This document shows positions 53,872 through 61,658 of a stretch of DNA of 64,000 nt, one piece after another. The stretch comes from Comamonadaceae bacterium UBA2121 (lineage in GTDB: Bacteria > Pseudomonadota > Gammaproteobacteria > Burkholderiales > Burkholderiaceae_C), in the NCBI GenBank assembly GCA_002331385.1, contig DCYB01000011.1, positions 357,459 to 421,458 on the forward strand, given 5' to 3'. Under the pieces are notes generated by a model, which was not told the DNA's origin, made no database searches, and saw only the letters and a program-made list of their open reading frames with translations. Made by a program: the position numbers and the translations under genes. Each line of letters starts with the position of its first letter. Within the stretch, counting starts at the first letter, position 1.

Positions 53872-54771
53872 ATGAAGAAGCATTTGATGGTCGCCGCAAT
53901 TACTGTGCTGGCAACTGGTACAGCATTCGCGCAGGCCAATGACACATTGGCAAAGATCAAGTCTTCGGGCGCTGTCACATTCGGCGTGCGTGAGTCTTCC
54001 GGCCTCGGCTACACGCTGGGCAATGGCAAGTACGTGGGTTTCCACACGGAGATGGGCGAAAACATCCTGAAGGACATCCAGAAGCAATTGGGTCTGGCCA
54101 AGATGGACCTGAAGTACCAGCCGGTGACTTCGCAGAACCGCATTCCGCTGGTGCAAAACGGTACCGTGGACATCGAGTGCGGCTCCACCACCAACAACCT
54201 GGCACGCCAGAAGGACGCTGCGTTCGCCTACACCACCTATGTGGAAGAAGTGCGCATCGCGGTGAAGGCCAACTCCGGCATCACCGGCATCAAGGACCTG
54301 AACGGCAAGACGCTGGTCACGACCACTGGCACCACCTCGGTGCAGACGCTGCGCAAGAACAAGCGCGCTGATGGCCTGACCTTCAAGGAAGTCATGGGCA
54401 AGGACCACGCCGACTCCTTCCTGATGCTGGAGACCGGCCGTGCCGACGCCTTCATCATGGACGGCTCGATCCTGGCGGCCAACATCTCCAAGTCCAAGGC
54501 GCCTAACGATTACAAGATCGTTGGCGAAGTGCTCTCGGTGGAGCCGATCGCCTGCATGCTGCGCAAGGACGACCCTGCCTTCAAGAAGGCCGTGGACGAC
54601 TCCATCGCACGCCAGATCAAGGACGGCACGCTGGCCAAGCTGTACGACAAGTGGTTCATGCAGCCCATCCCACCGAACAACGTGAAGATCGGTCTGCCGC
54701 TGTCGGCTGCGACCAAGGCCGCTTGGGAAAATCCGAACGACAAGCCAATGGAAGAGTACAAGGTCGAGTAA
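53872..54771 (+). CDS. gltI: glutamate/aspartate ABC transporter substrate-binding protein
   Basis: A 299-residue binding protein. AAGGAG at 53861-53866 decides the start at 53872, and MKKHLMVAAITVLATGTAFA|QA is the signal peptide. Signatures are FGVRESSGLGYTLGNGKYVGFHTEMG, VQNGTVDIECGSTTNNLARQKDAAFAYTTY and KWFMQPIPPNNVKIGLPLS, as in GltI/DEBP proteins. It serves the GltJKL transporter encoded after an attenuating terminator. Confidence 0.93.
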   Translation: MKKHLMVAAITVLATGTAFAQANDTLAKIKSSGAVTFGVRESSGLGYTLGNGKYVGFHTEMGENILKDIQKQLGLAKMDLKYQPVTSQNRIPLVQNGTVDIECGSTTNNLARQKDAAFAYTTYVEEVRIAVKANSGITGIKDLNGKTLVTTTGTTSVQTLRKNKRADGLTFKEVMGKDHADSFLMLETGRADAFIMDGSILAANISKSKAPNDYKIVGEVLSVEPIACMLRKDDPAFKKAVDDSIARQIKDGTLAKLYDKWFMQPIPPNNVKIGLPLSAATKAAWENPNDKPMEEYKVE

Positions 54772-54798
54772 TTTCGGTCTGGTCTGACTACCCAGTCG

Positions 54799-54834
54799 CG
54801 CCCCTTCGGACAGCAGCGTTGAGGGGGCGTTTTT
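54799..54834 (+). terminator. terminator/attenuator between gltI and gltJ
   Basis: CGCCCC pairs with GGGGCG (extendable with a bulge) and is followed by TTTTT. Such elements between binding-protein and permease genes let the binding protein be made in excess. Confidence 0.65.
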
Positions 54835-54904
54835 GTTGGGGGAACTGGCAGTGGTGCGCCACTGCCTTTCCCGCTTCGCGTTTGAGAATGGAAGAGGTGC
54901 TCGT

Positions 54905-55657
54905 ATGAGTTGGGATTGGCAGGTGTTCTGTCAAGACACCATTACCCAAGAGGTCGGGCAAAGCTGTTTTGGAAAAAACGGCGATATCACGTATCTGGAC
55001 TGGATGATGTCTGCCTGGGGCTGGACCGTGTCCGTCTCGCTGTTGTCGCTGGCGCTCGCTTTGGTGCTGGGAGCCATCATCGGCACGCTGCGCACGTTGC
55101 CGGATCGCCCCTGGATCGTTCGCCTGGGCAATGCCTGGGTGGAGTTGTTTAGAAATATCCCGCTTCTGGTGCAGGTGTTCGTCTGGTATCACGTCATACC
55201 GGCCATCTTCCCTGCGCTCAAGCGAGTGGATGGATTTGTGCTGGTGGTTTTCGCCATTGGCCTGTTCACCTCGGCACGTATTGCCGAGCAGGTGCGCTCG
55301 GGCATTCAGGCTCTGCCGCGCGGCCAGCGTTATGCGGGCATGGCGATGGGCTTCACCACCTTCCAGACCTATCGGTACGTGCTGCTGCCGATGGCGTTTC
55401 GCATCATCATTCCGCCGCTGACCAGTGAGACCATGAACGTGTTCAAGAACTCGTCCGTGGCGTTCGCGGTGTCGGTGGCCGAACTGACCATGTTTGCCAT
55501 GCAGGCGCAGGAAGAAACCGCGCGCGGCGTGGAGGTCTATCTGGCCGTGACGGCGCTGTATGTGTTCTCTGCCTTCGTGGTGAACCGCATCATGACATTC
55601 ATAGAAAAGCGTTCGCGGGTTCCCGGCATGATCGCTGCAAGCGGTGGAGGCCACTGA
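54905..55657 (+). CDS. gltJ: glutamate/aspartate ABC transporter permease GltJ type
   Basis: A 250-residue permease from ATG 54905 (MSWDWQVFCQDTITQEVGQ). Helices include WMMSAWGWTVSVSLLSLALALVLG. The EAA-like loop is TSARIAEQVRSGIQALPRGQRYAGMAMGFTTFQTYRYVLLPMAFRIIIPPLTSE. It pairs with the adjacent permease as the membrane part of an acidic amino-acid importer. Confidence 0.93.
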   Translation: MSWDWQVFCQDTITQEVGQSCFGKNGDITYLDWMMSAWGWTVSVSLLSLALALVLGAIIGTLRTLPDRPWIVRLGNAWVELFRNIPLLVQVFVWYHVIPAIFPALKRVDGFVLVVFAIGLFTSARIAEQVRSGIQALPRGQRYAGMAMGFTTFQTYRYVLLPMAFRIIIPPLTSETMNVFKNSSVAFAVSVAELTMFAMQAQEETARGVEVYLAVTALYVFSAFVVNRIMTFIEKRSRVPGMIAASGGGH

Positions 55658-55658
55658 C

Positions 55659-56330
55659 ATGAACCTCAATCTTGATTGGTCGTTTTTCTCGTGGGAGCTT
55701 TTCAGCAACTATGTCTGGAAGGGCCTTCAGTACAGCCTGATGCTGACCGTGATCGCAACGCTGGGCGGTATCTTCTTCGGCACGCTGCTGGCGTTGATGC
55801 GCCTGTCGGGCAAGAAATGGCTGGACCTGCCCGCCACCATCTACGTGAACGGCATGCGCTCGATTCCGCTGGTCATGGTGATCCTGTGGTTCTTCTTGCT
55901 GGTGCCCATGATCATCGGCGAGCCCATTGGTGCCGAGACGTCTGCGGTCATCACTTTCGTCGCGTTTGAAGCGGCGTACTTCAGTGAAATCATGCGTGCC
56001 GGTATCCAGTCCATTCCGCGGGGACAGGTGTTTGCCGGGCAGGCGCTCGGTATGACGTATGGCCAGAACATGCGTCTGGTGGTGCTGCCTCAGGCTTTCC
56101 GCAACATGCTGCCAGTGCTGCTCACGCAGACCATTATCCTGTTCCAGGACACGTCGCTGGTCTATGCCATCGGCGCCTATGACATGCTCAAGGGCTTCGA
56201 CATCGCGGGCAAGAACTTCGGTCGCCCCGTGGAGTCGTATCTGATCGCCGCCGCAACATATTTCGTGATTTGCTATGCGCTCTCGTGGTTCGTGAAGCGC
56301 CTGCACAAGAAGATCGCGATCATCCGATAA
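55659..56330 (+). CDS. gltK: glutamate/aspartate ABC transporter permease GltK type
   Basis: A 223-residue permease whose ATG at 55659 follows the gltJ stop by one base. GLQYSLMLTVIATLGGIFFGTLLALMRLS starts the membrane domain. The EAA loop is YFSEIMRAGIQSIPRGQVFAGQALGMTYGQNMRLVVLPQAFRNMLPVLLTQTI. It is the second membrane subunit of the same importer. Confidence 0.93.
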   Translation: MNLNLDWSFFSWELFSNYVWKGLQYSLMLTVIATLGGIFFGTLLALMRLSGKKWLDLPATIYVNGMRSIPLVMVILWFFLLVPMIIGEPIGAETSAVITFVAFEAAYFSEIMRAGIQSIPRGQVFAGQALGMTYGQNMRLVVLPQAFRNMLPVLLTQTIILFQDTSLVYAIGAYDMLKGFDIAGKNFGRPVESYLIAAATYFVICYALSWFVKRLHKKIAIIR

Positions 56331-56363
56331 AAAGACTGACTGCTACCCTGACTAGGAATTGCA

Positions 56364-57101
56364 ATGATTGAACTCAAAAACGTTTCCAAGTGGTACGGCA
56401 GCTTTCAGGTGCTGACCGACTGCTCCACCAACATCGAGAAGGGCGAAGTGGTGGTGGTGTGCGGGCCTTCGGGCTCTGGCAAGTCCACGCTCATCAAGAC
56501 CATCAATGCGCTGGAGCCGTTCCAGAAAGGCGAGATCTATGTGGACGGCGTCGCCGTGCACGACCGGAAAACCGATCTGCCCAAACTGCGCAGCCGCGTG
56601 GGCATGGTGTTCCAGCACTTCGAGCTGTTTCCCCATCTGAGCGTGACCGAGAACCTCACGATTGCGCAGATGAAGGTGCTGGGCCGCAGTGCCGACGACG
56701 CCAACAAGCGCGGACTGAAAATGCTCGACCGCGTGGGCCTGTCGGCGCACAAGGACAAGTTTCCGGGCCAGCTCTCTGGCGGTCAGCAGCAGCGTGTGGC
56801 CATCGCGCGCGCGCTGTCGATGGACCCGATCGTGATGCTGTTTGACGAGCCTACCTCCGCGCTCGACCCCGAAATGGTCGGCGAAGTGCTGGACGTGATG
56901 ATTGGCCTTGCCCATGAAGGCATGACCATGATGTGCGTGACGCACGAAATGGGCTTCGCACGCAAGGTGAGTAACCGCGTGATCTTCATGGATGTGGGCG
57001 GGAAGATTCTGGAAGATTGCTCGAAGGATGAGTTCTTCGGCAATCCCGATGCGCGCCAGCCACGTACCAAGGACTTCCTCAACAAGATCCTGCAGCACTG
57101 A
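56364..57101 (+). CDS. gltL: amino-acid ABC transporter ATPase GltL type
   Basis: A 245-residue ATPase: Walker A GPSGSGKST (near residue 35), Q-loop VFQHFELFPHLSVTENL, signature LSGGQQQRVAIARALS, Walker B VMLFDEPTSALDPEMV and H-loop VTHEMGF. The polar amino-acid transporter subfamily is clear. It closes the operon gltI-J-K-L and is followed by a hairpin. Confidence 0.95.
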   Translation: MIELKNVSKWYGSFQVLTDCSTNIEKGEVVVVCGPSGSGKSTLIKTINALEPFQKGEIYVDGVAVHDRKTDLPKLRSRVGMVFQHFELFPHLSVTENLTIAQMKVLGRSADDANKRGLKMLDRVGLSAHKDKFPGQLSGGQQQRVAIARALSMDPIVMLFDEPTSALDPEMVGEVLDVMIGLAHEGMTMMCVTHEMGFARKVSNRVIFMDVGGKILEDCSKDEFFGNPDARQPRTKDFLNKILQH

Positions 57102-57222
57102 GAAGAGGCAACCCGCTGAGGCGCTGTGCGTCTTCCCCTTTCAATTTGCGCACTTCGAACTTCGCGCTTCGGGAAGGGGGAAACCATCATCGCTGCGGGG
57201 CGACCCTTGCTTGGATGGATTG

Positions 57223-57253
57223 AAAGAGCGCGGCCTTGTGCCGCGCTTTGTTG
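57223..57253 (+). terminator. terminator after gltL
   Basis: AGCGCGGC and GCCGCGCT are perfect 8-base arms around CTTGT, followed by TTGTTGT, 120 bases after the stop. The T run is imperfect. Confidence 0.65.
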
Positions 57254-57313
57254 TATCTGGCGTCCCTGCGGTAAGCGGGAGAGGGTTAAGTTTGAGCCTT
57301 CCACCCCCGGTGG

Positions 57314-58099
57314 TCACTGGCCGAGCAGCATCGCCGCCACTTGCGCAAAACCGGCTCCGCGCTCGCCTTGCGTGACGTACTTGGGAAAGTCCTTGAGCTG
57401 CGCAACGAAGCGGGCGATGTTGGCGACGCCGATGCTGTTGTTGAAGTGCTTGAACATCAACTGGTCATTGGTGGAGTCGCCCACATAGGTCCAGTGATCC
57501 AGTTCGGCGTCCAGATCGCGTCCGTACAGCTCTTGCACGATCCAGCGCGCGCCTTCCAGCTTGTTGTGTTCGCCAAACCAGCCGTTGATGTGGATGCTGC
57601 TCACCGTGGCATTCATGCCCGCTGCGCGCATGATGGCAATGGCCTGATCGATCCCCGTCTGGGGCAAGTGCGTGAACTCGCTGTGATCGATCGCGATATC
57701 GGTTTCGCGCCCCGCAGAGTCGGTGGCCAGCATGGCACCGGGCACCTCGCGCACGATCTGTTGCGCGACTTCCTGCATGCGCGCGTAGTTCGCGGCGCGG
57801 GTGGCGGCATCCTGCTGGTAGATCTTGCGGATGCTTCCATCTTCAGCGCGCACGAATGCCACCGACCCATTTTCCGCCACGATCGCATCTACCGGCCACT
57901 GCGAGGCGAACGGTTCACTCCAGCCAATCGGGCGACCGGTGATCGGAATGACATGCAAACCTGCTGCCTTCAAGGCGGAAAGCGCATCAAGCGCATCCTG
58001 CGTGATGGCACCGTCGGTGGTGAGCGTGTCGTCAATGTCAGTGAAAAGTCCGTGGATGTGGGCGCGATCCGAAGGGCGCCAGTGCGAGAGAGGATGCAT
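57314..58099 (-). CDS. HAD-IIB family phosphatase
   Basis: A 261-residue phosphatase. Motif I is FTDIDDTLTT near residue 20 (nucleophile Asp and acid Asp), motif II PITGRPIG, a Lys-containing cap insert of about 100 residues, and motif IV VGDSTNDQLMFKHF. The HAD-IIB/Cof architecture, similar in size to mannosyl-3-phosphoglycerate or sugar phosphatases, suggests a small phosphorylated sugar as substrate. It converges on the glt operon and is divergent from the GT-C gene. Confidence 0.88.
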   Translation of the reverse strand: MHPLSHWRPSDRAHIHGLFTDIDDTLTTDGAITQDALDALSALKAAGLHVIPITGRPIGWSEPFASQWPVDAIVAENGSVAFVRAEDGSIRKIYQQDAATRAANYARMQEVAQQIVREVPGAMLATDSAGRETDIAIDHSEFTHLPQTGIDQAIAIMRAAGMNATVSSIHINGWFGEHNKLEGARWIVQELYGRDLDAELDHWTYVGDSTNDQLMFKHFNNSIGVANIARFVAQLKDFPKYVTQGERGAGFAQVAAMLLGQ

Positions 58100-58286
58100 G
58101 AAAAAAATGAGTCGCTCGAGACGTTAGATAGCTGAAGCCTAGTGTAAGGGTGATGAAACATGCGTGTGGACACTGCGTTGGGTGAGCGCAGAACATGCAG
58201 GTTTTCTCGGGCGGCCGCCCGGTTGACTTGCACCCGGAATCTCCAGCAAGTAGAGTCGCAGCGCGCCATGCAGAATCACAGCGAGG

Positions 58287-60314
58287 GTGAAATTGTCGAA
58301 GAAAAATTTACAGTCACTGTTCAACACCGTATGGCTGCTGTTCGTCTGCGGCTTGGCCATCAAGGGCCTGCACAAGATCTATCTGGAATCTGTCGGCGTA
58401 CCGAACGGTGATGCGCAATGGGTCTATCTTCCTGGAGGGCAGAAGTTCCTCAAGGATCCATGGGCATTCTTGACGACAGATGAGCTGAGCTACACCGTGG
58501 CACCGTTAGGCTACTTGTGGACCGCCGTGTGGGGTGTCCATGAGAACGCCATCATTCTCGCCAATTGCGCCCTGTTCCTGGCCTGCATCTATCTTGTCTG
58601 GCGCATGGCCAAGCGTCTGGGAGGCACGGTGGCTGCCATGCTTGCAACGGCCTTGTGGGTCTCCACGCATACGCTTTTGCATGCCATTCCGAAGGTGTTG
58701 ACCGAAGCCATGTTCCTCTTTGGCTTCATGTTGTTCCTGTGCGGCATGGTGGAGGCCATCGCCTCCGCCGCGCCGCGCAAGCGCTGGTTTGCCATGGCAG
58801 GCGCGGGCCTTTGCATTACCTTGTTGTCGCGCCCCGTTTTGCAATACATCGTTCTGGGATTGCTGGCCGCCATGGGGCTGTGTTATCTCGTTTGGCGGAT
58901 GCGCGGTCGGCCTGCATTGGCTCCGCTGGTGCGGGTGATCTTCCGGCGTACGCTCATCACCTTCGGCTTGGCGTTGATCCTGCCGGCGCTCGTCATCATC
59001 AAGAACGGTATCTATTTTCAGAACTGGGGCATTGGCACAGGCGCGGGCGCTGGCCTGTATTACGGCGTTCACCCGCTGCATGTGGGTGAAGAGCCGTACT
59101 ATGCCAATTTTCAGTACGACATCGGCGTCACCGCATCGACCATTGATCCCAACACGCAGGGCAATCTGTCTATCGATGCAGACCGGTGGGAAAAGCAGAT
59201 TGCGGTCGAGATGATCCGACGCACGAGCCTGGAAGATAATCTGCGTTTCTTTGCAGGCAAGGCGCGTTCGTGGATGTTGTATAGCCCGGTCGAGCGCCAT
59301 TTTGACTCGGAATTTCGGGCGAAACGTCAAGCGCAGTTGCTATTGATTCTGGGTGCCGCAGCCGTGCTTGGGGTGGTGGCCTTGCGGCGCGGAGCGAAAG
59401 GGGTGATCCAGACGTTGTCACGCCACGCTTCATCTGATGAGCCCGAGACGCGATCCGCGCAAGCGCGGGGCGTGCTGTTTTGTCTCGCTGCGCTGGTGCT
59501 CCTCACCTTGGCGATGGTGACCCAGTTCGTTCCCGTGCTCTATAACTCGCGCTACAACGGCGCCTTTCTCGATCCGTTGTTTGTGGTGCTGGGATCGGTG
59601 GCAGTTGCCTTGCTGACCAGCCATTTTCGCCTTCCCCAACGCAAGGTGCAGACCGGTGCCTGGACCTGGAACTGGCGCGGCGTGGTATGGCAAGTGGCGC
59701 TGATTGCGGTGCTGGTGTACGTCCATGTGGGCGCGCTGGCATGGGCCAAGCGCCACGAGCGCTTGGTGGTCGATCCGCACCGATTGGGGCCAGCCGAGCT
59801 TCACATAGATAGCGATGCGTTTGGCCATTCCACCGCCGTGGGCATGCAGGCGGCAGGTGAAGACGTATGGGTGACGCGCGAGCTGAAGACGCAGTTGGTG
59901 ATTCCGCTGACCATTCCAGCGGGCACGCCAGTCGGCAAGGCGGGCTTTATGGAAGGTGTGTGGCGTGTGCGGTTGGCGGTCAGCGACAACATCCCGCATT
60001 CCTGCCGCGACGTGCGGCTGAGCTACTCGAACGCGGATGACCATTATTCGCCGCTGCCCACGAGCATCTTTCTTTCGCGCGATGGCGCGATGCGCAGTTA
60101 CGCGTTGAGCGGGGGCTTCAGCATGCGTCCCAAAGGCAGCGGAAATCTGCAACTGGAGTTCAACTGTCCAATTGGCACGGAGATTCGATGGGGCGGTGCA
60201 GACTATTGGCGCTCAACGATTGCGGAGGCATCGCGTGATCTGATCCACAACGGCGTGCCGTTTCAGCCCTATCAACGTTCCCATCCCCGATTGCCTGGAG
60301 AGGTGTGGCAGTAG
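58287..60314 (+). CDS. GT-C fold membrane glycosyltransferase-like protein
   Basis: A 675-residue protein from a GTG start. Roughly ten membrane helices fill residues 12-400. The first extracytoplasmic loop (YLESVGVPNGDAQWVYLPGGQKFLKDPWAFL) has the Asp of GT-C enzymes that use polyprenyl-phosphate sugars. A helix near residue 470-490 is followed by a soluble C-terminal domain of about 170 residues. Related to ArnT/PMT-like proteins by topology only. Neighbouring genes on the opposite strand encode the lipid-sugar synthase type of GT2, with which it may share a donor. Confidence 0.72.
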   Translation: MKLSKKNLQSLFNTVWLLFVCGLAIKGLHKIYLESVGVPNGDAQWVYLPGGQKFLKDPWAFLTTDELSYTVAPLGYLWTAVWGVHENAIILANCALFLACIYLVWRMAKRLGGTVAAMLATALWVSTHTLLHAIPKVLTEAMFLFGFMLFLCGMVEAIASAAPRKRWFAMAGAGLCITLLSRPVLQYIVLGLLAAMGLCYLVWRMRGRPALAPLVRVIFRRTLITFGLALILPALVIIKNGIYFQNWGIGTGAGAGLYYGVHPLHVGEEPYYANFQYDIGVTASTIDPNTQGNLSIDADRWEKQIAVEMIRRTSLEDNLRFFAGKARSWMLYSPVERHFDSEFRAKRQAQLLLILGAAAVLGVVALRRGAKGVIQTLSRHASSDEPETRSAQARGVLFCLAALVLLTLAMVTQFVPVLYNSRYNGAFLDPLFVVLGSVAVALLTSHFRLPQRKVQTGAWTWNWRGVVWQVALIAVLVYVHVGALAWAKRHERLVVDPHRLGPAELHIDSDAFGHSTAVGMQAAGEDVWVTRELKTQLVIPLTIPAGTPVGKAGFMEGVWRVRLAVSDNIPHSCRDVRLSYSNADDHYSPLPTSIFLSRDGAMRSYALSGGFSMRPKGSGNLQLEFNCPIGTEIRWGGADYWRSTIAEASRDLIHNGVPFQPYQRSHPRLPGEVWQ

Positions 60315-60329
60315 TCCTGCCAGTGTGGA

Positions 60330-61295
60330 TCAGGGGAGCGGGTCGTCGTCCAGATTCTGGCTGAGCGGCTCGCTGGGAACATTGCCCACGTCGAAGTGCA
60401 GGAACGCAATCAGGCACTGGATGCCCACAAGAATGGGCAACGCCGCAAACATCACGGTGCCGCTGGTGGCGGGGCGGTTGCTGTTGGCGCTTTCAATCCA
60501 GTGGCACAGGCCGAACACGGAGCCGACCAGCAGCATCAGCACACCGCCGATGCTGTAGACCGTGCCGACGTTGAAGTCGCGCACCAGATAGTTGTACACG
60601 TAACGCCGCCACAGGCGCGACGCATGTTTGCGCAGGAATTCCGGCAGGATCTTGCCGATCTTCAAATTCGATTCTTCGTCGGCATACACCGAGTCCATCG
60701 GCACGTCCTTTACGACGGCGCGCACGGTGTTCAGCCGGAACAGCATGTCGGTTTCAAAGAAGTAGCGCCGCTCCAGCTTGTCGAGGGGCAGTTCTTTGAG
60801 CACTTGCGTGCGCACGGCGGTATAGCCGTTGGTCGGGTCCATTACGTTCCAGTACCCGCAACTGAGCTTGGTGAGGAAGGACAGCACCGCGTTGCCGAAC
60901 AGCCGCACGGAGGGCATGTTTTCCACGGACTCGGGGCGGTAGAAACGGTTGCCCTTGGTGTAGTCGGCCTGCCTGCGCAGCAGGGGACGCACGAACTGCG
61001 GCAGCAACGCGGGGTTCATCTGCCCGTCGCCGTCGATCTTCACCACGATATCCATGCCGTCTGCAATGGCGGCCTTGTAGGCCGTGACGATGGCGCCGCC
61101 GACGCCGCGATTCTCGGGGTTGTAGAGCACGCGAACACGCGCATCGGTGTTGTGCTCTTCGATGTATTTCCCGCTCTGGTTGGGACAGGCGTCGTCCACT
61201 GCGTAGATCACGTCGACCTCGGGACCGATGGCAGCGATCACGCCCATCACATGTTGGGTGACCTTGTAGCAGGGAATGGCAACAGCTATGCGCAT
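60330..61295 (-). CDS. GtrB/DPM-like polyprenyl-phosphate glycosyltransferase
   Basis: A 321-residue GT2 enzyme. N-terminal GT-A domain: MRIAVAIPCYKVTQHV, VDDACPNQSGKYIEE, NRGVGGAIVTAYKAAI, VKIDGDGQMNPALLPQF (the DxD-like region) and MDPTNGYTAVR. Two helices near residues 245-300 anchor it in the membrane. Proteins of this type move a sugar from a nucleotide donor to undecaprenyl phosphate, as in Gtr and Arn systems. The gene is 18 bases from the ArnE-like gene on the same strand. Confidence 0.88.
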   Translation of the reverse strand: MRIAVAIPCYKVTQHVMGVIAAIGPEVDVIYAVDDACPNQSGKYIEEHNTDARVRVLYNPENRGVGGAIVTAYKAAIADGMDIVVKIDGDGQMNPALLPQFVRPLLRRQADYTKGNRFYRPESVENMPSVRLFGNAVLSFLTKLSCGYWNVMDPTNGYTAVRTQVLKELPLDKLERRYFFETDMLFRLNTVRAVVKDVPMDSVYADEESNLKIGKILPEFLRKHASRLWRRYVYNYLVRDFNVGTVYSIGGVLMLLVGSVFGLCHWIESANSNRPATSGTVMFAALPILVGIQCLIAFLHFDVGNVPSEPLSQNLDDDPLP

Positions 61296-61313
61296 GTCAG
61301 TCGGGCAGGATAG

Positions 61314-61658
61314 TCAAAGTGAAGCGACGGCGATTCCCAGCAGGATGAGTGCGCCGCCAGCGAAGGTCTTCCAGTGCAGGGGTTCACCCAGAACGATCCA
61401 CGCCATCATAGGCACGAACAGAAAGGCCAGTCCCATGAATGGATAGGCAAGTTGCAGTGGGGCATTCTTTAAAATCCATACCCACCCCAGCGTCGTCATG
61501 CCGTAGAGGGCGAGGGAGGCGATCAACCAGCCGTTGAACGCGAATGAGCGCCAGCTCAGTGGCGCCTCCAGACCGGCTGCGGCTTTCTTGAACAGGATTT
61601 GCCCGATGCTGATGCACAGAACGCACAGCAGGGTGAGAAAAACGGTGGTTTTAGACAT
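61314..61658 (-). CDS. ArnE/EmrE-like small membrane protein
   Basis: A 114-residue four-helix protein from ATG 61658 (MSKTTVFLTLLCVLCISIGQILFKKAAAG). The FNGWLIASLALYGMTTLGWVWILKNAPLQLAYPFMGLAFLFVPMMAW helices and the conserved GEPLHWKTFAGGALILLGIA end are those of the DMT/ArnE-ArnF group, which flips polyprenyl-phosphate sugars. It overlaps the acyltransferase/GT-C gene by 8 bases. Together with the GT2 it looks like a synthase and flippase pair. Confidence 0.85.
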   Translation of the reverse strand: MSKTTVFLTLLCVLCISIGQILFKKAAAGLEAPLSWRSFAFNGWLIASLALYGMTTLGWVWILKNAPLQLAYPFMGLAFLFVPMMAWIVLGEPLHWKTFAGGALILLGIAVASL

